50,387 nt of DNA from positions 1 through 50,387 of the forward strand of contig JAKSIP010000015.1 of NCBI GenBank assembly GCA_024398715.1, in the 5' to 3' direction. The notes below the pieces were generated by a model. That model was not told the origin of the DNA. It worked only from the letters and a program-made list of their open reading frames with translations, and searched no databases. Source of the DNA: Bacteroidaceae bacterium. GTDB taxonomy: Bacteria > Bacteroidota > Bacteroidia > Bacteroidales > Bacteroidaceae. Below are positions 1 through 8,487 of this stretch, piece by piece (the first letter of the stretch is position 1; every line of letters begins with the position of its first letter). The position numbers were made by a program, and so were the translations under genes.

Positions 1-892
1 CACCTATGTTATACTCAGCAAAGTAAGGACCGTTTGCCCAAAGCTGAACGGCTTTGCGGGTAGTGACAGTACCATTAGCGAAATCTACGGAAACAGTCTT
101 TACGTTTGTATTTTCTGCAAAGGTTAAAGTGCCGCTGCCTGCCTTTGACTTTTCGGTGGCTTTATGGTTATCGTTGTAATAGACGTAACTGATGCTTGGA
201 TTCTCTATGTTGCCAGCCTTCACTGCGATGTAGTAGTCGCCAGCCGCCAAGACATTGCCCTTCCCAGCTGTGAGAGTGACACTATTCAGTGAACCAGAAG
301 TTGCTGCGACACCGCCAGAGGTAATCTCCATCTTTCCGCTCAGTGCGGTAGTAGTGCTGCTGATGGAGATGGAGTGGACATTCTCTTCCGTAACAGTTAC
401 CTTAAGGAAGTTCACGGCATAATTGAGTGTCACATCGGTGGTATTGCCAATTGAATACATGATGGCTGCTGCCTTGTCAAAGGAGCCTTTTGTTGCAGTC
501 TGCACAAAAGGAATTTCGCACGTGAGTTTGTCATTTGCCCAAGTGGCATTCTCCTGATAAGGATACATGATGGCAGAAATGGCGGTAATGTCGGAACTAC
601 CATTTGAGAATGTTCCACTGGTGGTACCGGAACCATCGTTCAGGGTGTATGCAAGGTTCTTTGCCTCTGATGAACTGTTGGTACCCAATACGCCAAGCTG
701 GTCTCCGTCTTCCCAATAGACCTTTGTGTTCTCTGTTGAACTGACGACTGCGCGTGTTGAAATTTCGGTAGATGCACCGATGGTGGTGATGGCCTTTGAA
801 TCAGCGCTGCCAATCTCGTTGAGTTCTGCATCCTGGCTGCAAGATGCGAACAGGGCTGTAGCAGCCACGATAGAATAGATGTACTTTTTCAT
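1..892 (-). CDS. Fimbrillin-like lipoprotein, C-terminus cut by window edge
   Basis: An open frame runs from ATG 892-890 to the window edge with no stop. The N-terminus is a lipoprotein signal (MKKYIYSIVAATALFASC), with Cys18 as the likely lipidated residue. A region with the pattern VYWEDGDQLGVLG follows, typical of the fimbrillin-like domain of Bacteroidales, in which a Trp and a Gly-Asp follow a Thr-Arg-rich segment. The last visible residues (VQLWANGPYFAEYNIG) resemble the start of a FISUMP domain. I infer a cell-surface lipoprotein; the ligand is unknown. It follows the 44-aa peptide gene by 13 nt and probably shares its transcript. Family assignment is moderately sure; the full length cannot be seen. 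Confidence 0.8.
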   Translation of the reverse strand, partial: MKKYIYSIVAATALFASCSQDAELNEIGSADSKAITTIGASTEISTRAVVSSTENTKVYWEDGDQLGVLGTNSSSEAKNLAYTLNDGSGTTSGTFSNGSSDITAISAIMYPYQENATWANDKLTCEIPFVQTATKGSFDKAAAIMYSIGNTTDVTLNYAVNFLKVTVTEENVHSISISSTTTALSGKMEITSGGVAATSGSLNSVTLTAGKGNVLAAGDYYIAVKAGNIENPSISYVYYNDNHKATEKSKAGSGTLTFAENTNVKTVSVDFANGTVTTRKAVQLWANGPYFAEYNIG

Positions 893-905
893 AGCTGTTT
901 GGAAT

Positions 906-1040
906 TTAGAATGAATATTCATTTGGATCAAAGGCCAAACCACTGGTCGTTGCACCTGGACTTGTGCACAACATCTGCCGCGCATTCACTTTTACCACCT
1001 TCATCCGGGGTGATTGATACTGTTTCTTCATTTCTGTCAT
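906..1040 (-). CDS. Conserved-type 44-aa peptide upstream of a surface lipoprotein
   Basis: A 45-codon frame on the minus strand starts at ATG 1040-1038. The product begins MTEMKKQYQSPRMKVVKV, has a short middle motif (MLCTSPG), and ends in an acidic/aromatic tail (FDPNEYSF). The pattern Lys-x-Tyr-x-x-Pro-x-x-x-Val-Val, then a Leu/Cys-Thr-Ser-Pro-Gly turn, is one I know from many very short Bacteroidales (notably Prevotella) proteins next to fimbrillin or FISUMP genes; their role is unknown. It has no signal peptide or membrane segment. It lies 13 nt before the lipoprotein gene, so translational linkage is likely. The reading frame, spacing and familiar pattern support a real gene. Confidence 0.6.
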   Translation of the reverse strand: MTEMKKQYQSPRMKVVKVNARQMLCTSPGATTSGLAFDPNEYSF

Positions 1041-1458
1041 AACTGATGGTTTTAACTTAATGATTTATGATTATATGGCTTTTACTGATATGTCATCTGA
1101 ATTGCTGTTCGTCTATGATGTTTCCATCAATGTCAACACTACGCCAGTGGGTGATGTTGCGTTGCTCGCTGCTGATGCAGACTCCGCACTTTGTGACTGT
1201 TCGCCCTTCTGCCCTTTGAAATATGCCTTGAAGGTATTGCAAAGCAGAGATGAAACTGGTCTGTATCTACCGGGTATCTGAATTTACTCATTTTTATCCG
1301 ACACTTGTCTGTAACGCAAGTGTACAAATTTTTTTTCAATTCCCAGTCATTTTGGGTTGATTTGTGAGAATTTTTACAACATTTGGTTGTATAATGCCAG
1401 ATTATGCCTGTATGACACCACTTGGGAAAAGAAACTTTTCAGAAGGAAGATGAACGAA
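1041..1458. other. Intergenic stretch, no convincing gene
   Basis: The 418 bases between the exporter stop and the 44-aa peptide gene hold open frames on both strands (plus 1060-1281; minus 1339-1139), but none has recognisable features. Two small inverted repeats are visible: ACACTTG (1301-1307) with CAAGTGT (1317-1323), and TACAAC (1375-1380) with GTTGTA (1386-1391). On the minus strand TACACTTG (1324-1317) is one base off the TAnnTTTG -7 consensus, so a promoter for the downstream lipoprotein unit could lie here. A minus-strand frame ending near 1112 encodes a Ser/Ala/Gln-rich stretch after a stop at about 1288, possibly a decayed gene. No T-rich terminator for the exporter operon was found. 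Confidence 0.35.
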
Positions 1459-3978
1459 TTATCTGAACAGATTCAGCAAAGAGATAACCACTGTTGCCAA
1501 CGAAGCCGATGTGGAGCTCAAAGAGAGAATCTCTGCAGCAGACATACGCTCATGTTCATCTCTTGTAGGAACTACAATTTCACAGCCAGGTTTAAGTTTG
1601 TTTGAATTGGACAGTTTGACTCTGTTTACAGAACCATTGGCATAGACAACATAAACACGGGACCTTTTAGCCCTTGTTCCAAAACCGCCGGCGCGGTTAA
1701 TATAGAAACGCAGGTTCTTGCCAGGTATGTAAGACAGAGTATTGGGATACATTACATTTCCATTGATTTTGACAGTATTCTGGAATGTTGGAACCACAAT
1801 CCTGTCACCGTCTCTCAACACAATATTGTCTTCTGAATCATAATTGTTGAGGGCATTGGAAATATCGAAACCGACATGATACGTATTCGATTTGTCCAGA
1901 ATAGCCATAACCGCAGAATCGTTCTTTGACAAAGTCTCCGTAATCTGGCGCAAACGGCTCTTTTCCTGATCCGTCATTCTGCGTTCAAGAGAAATTCCGT
2001 CAATATTGGCATACGACGTACAATCGCCAACACGTTTCAACAGATCCGATACACGGTCACCGCGTGACAGAAGCGTATATGTACCGGGGAACAGAACCTC
2101 GCCCGATACCTCTACGTGACTGGCCTCGGAATAACCCGGAGAACGAAGAATATTCACATTATCAAAAGGCATCAGATAGAAAACAGTGTCTTGAACCTTC
2201 AGATTTTCATCAACCTGGAATGTAAAGACCTTAGCAATATCATGAGATTCCGCTTTAGCCCTCTTATCTCTTGAATAACGCACAATCTCCACATTGCTTA
2301 TTGAAGCAGACTCCTTGAAACCGCCGGCCTGGATAATGAGATCTTCTATTTGTGTGCTGTCAGCATATTTATATGTGCCGGGGAAACGTACATCGCCATA
2401 GATGCTCATTGTGGGTTCGTCTTTCAGTTCCTGCACCGTAGGAATAAAAAGAATATCGTTATTTCTCAATTCAACATCCGGAGCAGTTCCGGACAGTATG
2501 GCATCCAAATCAAGAGATTTGCTGCTCAAAGTAAGATCCGCGTTCCTTCTGCTCAGAATGGAACGGTTTCTGAAAGCATCTTCTCGGACACCGCCTGCGG
2601 CTTCCACCAGCTGTTTCACAGTATTGACACCGTTTCCTACCTGGAACATACCCGGTCTGTAAACAGCTCCCTGGACCTCAACTTTATTGGAGAAAGTCTG
2701 TAATATGGAATCCACAAAAAGAGTATCCCCATCGCACATATTGAAACTCTTCTGCTGTTCGGCATCCAATGTGAAAATCTGGCGTTGGACATCGCCAAAG
2801 CGAATGACTCTCACGTCTCCCTTATATGCGTCTGCAGAAAGGCCGCCCGCATAGCTTATTAGAGTAGCTGCGCTTTCTGTAGGTTTCAATTCATAGAACA
2901 TAGGTCTGCGCAGCCTTCCGCTTGCATTTACAAGAACAGAGTAAGGAGAAACAACAATAACATCGTTATCGGTAAGACGTATATCAGAATCAATCTTTCC
3001 GTTCAGCAAATAATCATAGACATCAAGAACAGCCACCTGCTTATTGTTACGGAACACTTTTATGGAACGCAGCGACCCTATATCGTTAACACCGCCTGCC
3101 ATATAAAGTGCATTGAAAACGGTGGCGAACGATGACAGAATGTATGTTCCCGGATTTTCAACCTCTCCCATCACATTAACCTGGATGGAGCGGTTCTGTC
3201 CCAGAGAAAAAGAAATGAAAGTGGAAGGAGATGTCCCGCCTACACCCTTGTATATCTTGCTGAGCTGGGTCTGTACATATTCTTTTGCTTCTGAAATGGT
3301 CTTTCCGGCCAGATGGAGAGGCCCGAAATTCTCTACTATTACAGTTCCGTCAGGAGAAATGATACCATTGACGGTAGATTGTGCCTCGCCCCAGATATCA
3401 ATAATAATCTCGTCTCCGGCACCCAAGCGGTAATCCTGTGGAGTGGCTATACTGGTACTTGGTTCAAAAGTCAGATCCTTCTGACTGAATATGCTGTGTC
3501 CGAATATCTCTTTTTTCTGGCGTTCACGTTCAAGAATCATCTGCTCAAGCATAGCAATAGAATCCGTAAAAAGGAAACTGCTTTCTTCCATATACAGAGC
3601 AATTCTGTCATCTCCGCTCAAAAGGCGCTCGGCTTCGGCATCGGCCTGAGTCTGAACAATATTCAGTTGCGTTTTGGCATTCCTGTCTTTTTTCCCGTTG
3701 GGATAAGATGCGCTTGTTCTGGAACGGTTGTTTTCATTTGGCAGAGTATTGGCAATCATGCCGTTCTTCTGCATCTGGTCATACTTTGCCTTAATACTGC
3801 GCAATTGAGTCAATGAGACGCCACGCTTGACCAGCTGTTTTGCAATATCTTCTTGAGAAAGACCTTGGGCCGTTTGAGTTTGCACATAATCAACAATCTG
3901 ATCATCAGTCATTTGTGCAAAAAGCGATGTAAAACTGAAAAGGGCTGAAAGTACAACCGGCAAGAATTTCTTAGACAT
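1459..3978 (-). CDS. SLBB-domain polysaccharide export protein (Wza-like)
   Basis: This 839-aa outer-membrane exporter has a signal peptide at residues 1-21 ending SLFAQ. A helical region follows, then a poly-export domain with the usual pattern YRLGAGDEIIIDIWGE near residue 180. At least five SLBB-type repeats then follow, each opening with a motif such as GEVENPGTY, GAVYRPGMF, GDVRFPGTY, GEVLFPGTY or GNVMYPNTL. A short hydrophobic C-terminal segment ends the protein (LATVVISLLNLF). In this family the protein forms the channel by which capsule or exopolysaccharide leaves the cell, partnered with a Wzc-like chain-length regulator that is not in this window. It starts 3 nt after the sugar transferase stop, so the two are co-transcribed. 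Confidence 0.93.
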   Translation of the reverse strand: MSKKFLPVVLSALFSFTSLFAQMTDDQIVDYVQTQTAQGLSQEDIAKQLVKRGVSLTQLRSIKAKYDQMQKNGMIANTLPNENNRSRTSASYPNGKKDRNAKTQLNIVQTQADAEAERLLSGDDRIALYMEESSFLFTDSIAMLEQMILERERQKKEIFGHSIFSQKDLTFEPSTSIATPQDYRLGAGDEIIIDIWGEAQSTVNGIISPDGTVIVENFGPLHLAGKTISEAKEYVQTQLSKIYKGVGGTSPSTFISFSLGQNRSIQVNVMGEVENPGTYILSSFATVFNALYMAGGVNDIGSLRSIKVFRNNKQVAVLDVYDYLLNGKIDSDIRLTDNDVIVVSPYSVLVNASGRLRRPMFYELKPTESAATLISYAGGLSADAYKGDVRVIRFGDVQRQIFTLDAEQQKSFNMCDGDTLFVDSILQTFSNKVEVQGAVYRPGMFQVGNGVNTVKQLVEAAGGVREDAFRNRSILSRRNADLTLSSKSLDLDAILSGTAPDVELRNNDILFIPTVQELKDEPTMSIYGDVRFPGTYKYADSTQIEDLIIQAGGFKESASISNVEIVRYSRDKRAKAESHDIAKVFTFQVDENLKVQDTVFYLMPFDNVNILRSPGYSEASHVEVSGEVLFPGTYTLLSRGDRVSDLLKRVGDCTSYANIDGISLERRMTDQEKSRLRQITETLSKNDSAVMAILDKSNTYHVGFDISNALNNYDSEDNIVLRDGDRIVVPTFQNTVKINGNVMYPNTLSYIPGKNLRFYINRAGGFGTRAKRSRVYVVYANGSVNRVKLSNSNKLKPGCEIVVPTRDEHERMSAAEILSLSSTSASLATVVISLLNLFR

Positions 3979-3981
3979 AAT

Positions 3982-4605
3982 TCAGAATTTTGAACCAGAA
4001 ACAATTTTCCAAACAGTAACAACGATTATTTTAAAATCGTGCCACAGAGAGCGGATAGTATAATATTCCACATCCATCTCAAGACGGGTAATCATCTTTT
4101 CAAGGGTATCAGTATAACCGTTATAGATAGTTGCAGACGATGTCAGACCCGGTCTCATTTTGTAAATGTATTTGTAATTGGATGTTACGGCATTTATCTG
4201 ATCAATGAAGAACTGACGTTCCGGACGCGGTCCCACAAAAGACATGTCACCGATAAGGACATTCCATAACTGAGGGAGTTCGTCAAGATGATGAGCACGC
4301 AGAACACGGCCAATCTTAGTCAGTTTTTCATCACGTTCCTCTCGTGAACGCGGAATCTGGCCGTTGATCTCCGCATTGCGGACCATTGTTCTGTACTTGT
4401 ATATTTTGAATATTTTGCCCTTATAGCCTACCCTTTCCTGACTATAGATAGCATTTCCGCCACTGAACAGGAAACAAAGATAAATCAGAAAATACAGAGG
4501 AGACAGGACAATAATGCCAATCAGAGAAAAGAAAATATCAAAAGCTCTTTTTATAAAACGTTGAAAACAGTTCATGGAGTCTTTGTACTCCGTATTTTCA
4601 TCCAT
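3982..4605 (-). CDS. Initiating sugar transferase for polysaccharide synthesis
   Basis: This is a member of the bacterial sugar transferase family (PF02397; WcaJ/WbaP C-terminal domain), which moves a sugar phosphate to undecaprenyl phosphate at the inner membrane. Visible are one hydrophobic hairpin (IIVLSPLYFLIYL), the motif YKYRTMV, and the signature DELPQLWNVLIGDMSFVGPR followed by PE. The chosen ATG (4605-4603) gives 207 aa, the usual length of the short, single-domain form, and is preceded by A-rich sequence. An in-frame ATG at 4632 would add nine residues, and the frame stays open to 4722. The minus-strand promoter at 4785-4778 would serve any of these. It lies directly upstream of the SLBB exporter, as in many Bacteroidales capsule or EPS loci. 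Confidence 0.9.
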   Translation of the reverse strand: MDENTEYKDSMNCFQRFIKRAFDIFFSLIGIIVLSPLYFLIYLCFLFSGGNAIYSQERVGYKGKIFKIYKYRTMVRNAEINGQIPRSREERDEKLTKIGRVLRAHHLDELPQLWNVLIGDMSFVGPRPERQFFIDQINAVTSNYKYIYKMRPGLTSSATIYNGYTDTLEKMITRLEMDVEYYTIRSLWHDFKIIVVTVWKIVSGSKF

Positions 4606-4731
4606 TTTGAAGTTATTTGACACTATCGTCATATATGTAGGGTGCGTATATTGATTATATACTATATTAACGCACGCAACCCTGAAAAATTGTATGCGGA
4701 AACATAGTTTTTTATGTAACAAAAAAATTGC

Positions 4732-4739
4732 TACCTTTG
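4732..4739 (+). promoter_or_regulatory. -7 element of fabD promoter
   Basis: TACCTTTG matches the Bacteroidota -7 consensus TAnnTTTG exactly and lies 83 bases before the fabD start. No good -33 TTTG is seen 19-21 bases upstream, where the sequence is T-rich. It is divergent to the element at 4778-4785. Confidence 0.6.
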
Positions 4740-4777
4740 CGGCAGCAAAGCAAACCCCAAGTGCGGTTTTGCGCGTG

Positions 4778-4785
4778 CAAAGATA
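4778..4785 (-). promoter_or_regulatory. -7 element for the sugar transferase/exporter operon
   Basis: Read on the minus strand this is TATCTTTG, an exact TAnnTTTG match. It would start transcription near 4770, heading into the sugar transferase gene with a leader of about 165 nt to the chosen start. The divergent fabD -7 element lies only 38 bases away, and the two transcripts would overlap at their 5' ends. Confidence 0.5.
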
Positions 4786-4822
4786 ACAAAAATATCTTAC
4801 AAAATATTAATTCCGAAAAATA

Positions 4823-5695
4823 ATGAAAGCTTACGTTTTTCCGGGTCAAGGCGCCCAGTTCTCAGGAATGGGAAAAGATTTGTATGATCAGTTTGATTGG
4901 GCAAAAAAATTGTTTGCCGATGCCAACCGTATTTTAGGTTTCAACATTTCAGATATTATGTTTTCCGGTTCAGACGATGATCTGCGCCGCACAGATATTA
5001 CACAGCCTGCCATTTTCATACATTCCGTAGCTGTTGCAAAGTCATTGGGAGAGGATTTCAAGCCTGACATGGTTGCAGGCCACTCTCTTGGAGAATTCTC
5101 AGCTCTTGTTGCAGCCGGAGCCCTGTCTTTTGAAGACGGCCTTGTATTGGTACAGAAACGCGCATCTGCCATGCAGAAAGCATGCGTAGCAGTTCCCGGC
5201 ACCATGGCGGCAATCATATCATTAGCCGATGAAAAAATAGAGGAAATCTGCGCAGGATTGTCAGCTCAGGGAAAAATTGTAGTTCCTGCCAATCTCAACA
5301 GCCCAGGTCAGGTTGTAATTTCCGGTCAGGTTGAAGCGGTACAGGAGGCTTGTACTCTTATGACAGAAGCTGGTGCCAAACGAGCTCTCCCGCTAAAAGT
5401 TGGAGGAGCGTTCCACTCACCTCTCATGGAACCGGCCAGAGTAGAACTTGCAGAAGCCATCAACAAGGCAGAATTCAAAGAACCGGTTTGTCCTATATAT
5501 CAGAATGTTGACGCGCAACCGCATACAGATCCGGAAGAAATCAAGTCCAATCTGGTCAAACAGCTTACCAGTCCGGTCCGTTGGACGCAAAGCGTTATCA
5601 ATATGATAAACAACGGTGCCGAAGAATTCACCGAATGCGGTCCAGGACAAGTCTTGACAGGCCTTATAACCCGTATCAGAAAATCATTGGCATAA
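4823..5695 (+). CDS. fabD: Malonyl-CoA:ACP transacylase
   Basis: This 290-aa cytoplasmic enzyme transfers malonyl from CoA to acyl carrier protein, supplying extender units for type II fatty acid synthesis. The opening (MKAYVFPGQGAQFSGMGKDL) is the family's standard start. The nucleophile elbow GHSLGE is at residues 86-91 with Ser88, and the catalytic His198 lies in GAFHSPLM. Length is normal for FabD. It is transcribed divergently from the capsule genes and is followed 15 nt later by the GH13 gene, with which it probably shares a transcript. No other fatty-acid genes are nearby. Confidence 0.96.
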   Translation: MKAYVFPGQGAQFSGMGKDLYDQFDWAKKLFADANRILGFNISDIMFSGSDDDLRRTDITQPAIFIHSVAVAKSLGEDFKPDMVAGHSLGEFSALVAAGALSFEDGLVLVQKRASAMQKACVAVPGTMAAIISLADEKIEEICAGLSAQGKIVVPANLNSPGQVVISGQVEAVQEACTLMTEAGAKRALPLKVGGAFHSPLMEPARVELAEAINKAEFKEPVCPIYQNVDAQPHTDPEEIKSNLVKQLTSPVRWTQSVINMINNGAEEFTECGPGQVLTGLITRIRKSLA

Positions 5696-5710
5696 GTTAC
5701 AACCAACCGT

Positions 5711-7387
5711 ATGGGCAAAATAGTCATCTATCAGATACTCAGCCGTTTATACACCAACAACAATAGTTCCTGCATACCGGATGGCACAATTGACCGGAAC
5801 GGTTGCGGAAAAATGAACCATTTTACGGAAAAAGTTCTGAAAGAAATAAAAAAGGCCGGGTACACACATATCTGGTTTACAGGCATTATTGCCCATGCAA
5901 GCAAAACAGATTATTCAGAATACGGTATCCCTGCAAGTCACAGATCAACAGTCAAAGGCAATGCCGGGTCGCCATATGCAATCAGAGACTATTACGATAT
6001 AGATCCCGATTTGGCCGAGAATGTGGCCATGCGCATGCAGGAATTTGAATCTCTGGTTGAACGGGTACATAAATGCCATCTGAAATTCATTATGGATTTT
6101 GTGCCCAATCACGTTGCCAGAGAATACAAATCCGTAGTCAAACCGCAGGGAATTGAAGATTTGGGAGAATCTGACAATACGGGTCACAGATTCAATTCCA
6201 ATAACAATTTCTACTACATACATTCAGCACTTGGCGGCGAGATAGACTGGCAGGATTACAAAGAAGAACCGGCACGTGCTACAGGCAATGACCGTTTCTC
6301 CGCGTACCCCACAATCTGCGATTGGTATGAGACTGTCAAGCTTAACTATGGAGTTGATTATCAAGGAAATAACACATGTCACTTCAACCCTGTTCCAAAC
6401 ACATGGATAAAGATGACACAGATACTCCAGTACTGGGCAGACAAGCATATTGACGCCTTCCGTTGCGATATGGCAGAAATGGTTCCTGTCGAATTCTGGG
6501 AGTATGCCATACATGCTGTAAAAAAGCGTCACAGACAAACTCTGTTCATAGCAGAAGTCTATAATCCGGGGTTGTATTCATCTTACATAAAACAAGGCGG
6601 TTTTGACTACCTGTATGACAAGGTCGGAATGTACGACACACTGCGTGGGATAGCCTCAGGACGCGAATCTGCCAACGCCATTACACGTTGCTGGCAGAAC
6701 CTTGGCACAATCGGTTCCCATATGCTCCACTTTATGGAGAATCACGATGAACAGCGCATTGCATCGGACTTTTTTGCAGGAGACCCCTTACCCGGTAAGG
6801 CTCCGATGATAGTATCGGCATGTATAGACACATGTCCTGTAATGGTATATGCCGGTCAGGAATTGGGAGAACGCGGAATGGACGCGGAAGGATTCAGCGG
6901 ATGTGACGGACGCACCACCATCTTTGACTACTGGTGCGTTGACACTTTAAAACGTTGGTACAACAATGGGAATCCTTCTGACAGGCAGCTTACCGCACAG
7001 GAACGGGAATTACGTCTTTTCTACTCCGGATTGATGAACATAGCAGCTAAAGAAAAAGCCATAGCCAAAGGTCTTTTCTTTGACTTGCAGTATGTAAATC
7101 CATATTCAGACAATTACAACCCACACAAGCAATACTCATTCCTCAGAAAAGCAGGAAACGAGCTTATTCTTGCAGTTGTCAACTTTGATTCCAAGCCGGT
7201 AAGAACAGGTGTAGTCATTCCGGCTCATGCCTTTGATTATCTTGAGATTACGCAGCCTGGCGCATATATCTGCACAGACCTGCTTACAAAAACGGATTGG
7301 ACGGTCAACCTTTACGCAGACCGCCCAATTAATCTTACCGTTCCAGCCTTCAACGCTATCCTGCTCAAGTTTACCCTGCCAGGTTAA
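5711..7387 (+). CDS. GH13 alpha-amylase family enzyme, cytoplasmic
   Basis: This 558-aa protein has the conserved GH13 regions: region I FIMDFVPNH (126-134), region II DAFRCDMAE with the likely nucleophile Asp253, region III with acid/base Glu282 in IAEVYNPG, and region IV FMENHDEQ with Asp346. No signal peptide is seen, so it should act in the cytoplasm on alpha-glucans or maltooligosaccharides. That fits the glycogen synthase and phosphorylase genes about 3 kb away, although those lie in a separate operon. It starts 15 nt after fabD. The exact specificity (amylase, glucanotransferase or trehalose-related) cannot be told from the sequence. Its stop lies 8 nt from that of the convergent TlpA-like gene. 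Confidence 0.9.
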   Translation: MGKIVIYQILSRLYTNNNSSCIPDGTIDRNGCGKMNHFTEKVLKEIKKAGYTHIWFTGIIAHASKTDYSEYGIPASHRSTVKGNAGSPYAIRDYYDIDPDLAENVAMRMQEFESLVERVHKCHLKFIMDFVPNHVAREYKSVVKPQGIEDLGESDNTGHRFNSNNNFYYIHSALGGEIDWQDYKEEPARATGNDRFSAYPTICDWYETVKLNYGVDYQGNNTCHFNPVPNTWIKMTQILQYWADKHIDAFRCDMAEMVPVEFWEYAIHAVKKRHRQTLFIAEVYNPGLYSSYIKQGGFDYLYDKVGMYDTLRGIASGRESANAITRCWQNLGTIGSHMLHFMENHDEQRIASDFFAGDPLPGKAPMIVSACIDTCPVMVYAGQELGERGMDAEGFSGCDGRTTIFDYWCVDTLKRWYNNGNPSDRQLTAQERELRLFYSGLMNIAAKEKAIAKGLFFDLQYVNPYSDNYNPHKQYSFLRKAGNELILAVVNFDSKPVRTGVVIPAHAFDYLEITQPGAYICTDLLTKTDWTVNLYADRPINLTVPAFNAILLKFTLPG

Positions 7388-7395
7388 CGTGGCTG

Positions 7396-8487
7396 TCATT
7401 CAAAAAATTTGGCCAAAGTATTTTCCAACGCATTACCGCGGAGATTCAATGCAATGATAGTGCCTTCGGAATCAATCAGGAAAGAAGACGGAATAGCATC
7501 TATGCGGTATATATATGCGGCAGATTGTTCTCCAATCTCGTTATCAAGAGCCTGAATCCAAGGCATTTTGTGCTGTTTCAAAGCCGCACGCCACTCAGAT
7601 TCCTCACTATCCAGAGATACGCTCAAAATTTCAAATCCAAGCTTGTGATACTTGGCATATGCCTCTTTCTGGAAAGGAATTTCTTCTACACACGGATTGC
7701 ACCAGCTTGCCCAGAAATCCAAAAGGACAACCTTATTGGATGCAACAACGCTACTCAAATCCAGTTCCTTGTCATCAGCTCCGATAACAGATATGTCCAT
7801 ATACCTTTTTCCTACACTTGTCAGCAGTTTGTCTTCTGTAAGAGAACGCATCTGGCAATACAAATCGTTATCCTCAAACTTGGCTGCAAGGCAATCAAGC
7901 ATCTCTTCAGACTCTTCCGGAGTAAGTATGTTGAAGTTTTCCACCAGCTGGTACAGACCGCACAGATTGTCGGAGTTATCTCTGATTGTTGATAAAATCA
8001 GGCCGACATACTGTTCCTGAAGGTTTTCTACCTCTTTTCTGTATTTTTCAACAGCATTCGGATCCTCCTGATATGCTTTCTGAAGCGCCTCCATAAGTTC
8101 AGAAGATTCATTGTTCAAAGACAAAGCCCTGTCATTCAAAATCTGAAGTCCTACGTTAGCGGGAGTTCCTCCAAGAGAAAGCATTCCGTCCTGAAGAGAA
8201 ATAGTGGCAGTACCCTTCTCCAGAAAGAAAGAGAAAGCCTGCTCCTGACCGTCGCTGATAAATGAAAGTACAGCAATATCTTCTGCAGGTATATCAACCT
8301 TTGTTGAAAATCTGCCATCTTTCAGAACAGCAGTACCCACAGGTTCAAGAATTCCTTCCTGACTTATTATGTTGATAACTACAGTATCGCCCTCCGGCAG
8401 GTCCGGCATATACCCCTTTACGGAAAAACCACAGCACGATGCACATACAGCAGCTGTCAGCAACAATATAGGAAGAAATCTTTTCAT
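7396..8487 (-). CDS. TlpA-like thiol-disulfide oxidoreductase lipoprotein
   Basis: This 363-aa protein has a lipoprotein signal with Cys residues at 18 and 19 (AAVCASCC). An N-terminal DUF4369-like beta domain (about 22-110) and a helical middle precede a C-terminal thioredoxin fold with active site WCNPC (262-266) in LLDFWASWCNPCVEEIPF. Such proteins are envelope-anchored disulfide reductases, common in multiple copies in Bacteroidales. Its start overlaps the prs stop by 4 nt (ATGA type), so it is translationally coupled to prs, although no functional link is obvious. Confidence 0.9.
   Translation of the reverse strand: MKRFLPILLLTAAVCASCCGFSVKGYMPDLPEGDTVVINIISQEGILEPVGTAVLKDGRFSTKVDIPAEDIAVLSFISDGQEQAFSFFLEKGTATISLQDGMLSLGGTPANVGLQILNDRALSLNNESSELMEALQKAYQEDPNAVEKYRKEVENLQEQYVGLILSTIRDNSDNLCGLYQLVENFNILTPEESEEMLDCLAAKFEDNDLYCQMRSLTEDKLLTSVGKRYMDISVIGADDKELDLSSVVASNKVVLLDFWASWCNPCVEEIPFQKEAYAKYHKLGFEILSVSLDSEESEWRAALKQHKMPWIQALDNEIGEQSAAYIYRIDAIPSSFLIDSEGTIIALNLRGNALENTLAKFFE

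Noticed and set aside
1060..1281. Plus-strand 73-aa ORF
   Set aside because: No signal, motif or neighbour in the same direction; the region also has open frames on the other strand.
1375..1391. Terminator for the SLBB exporter operon
   Set aside because: The small inverted repeat is followed by A rather than T on the minus strand.
7388..7395. Terminator between GH13 and TlpA genes
   Set aside because: Only 8 bases separate the stops and no hairpin is visible; any terminator must lie inside a gene.
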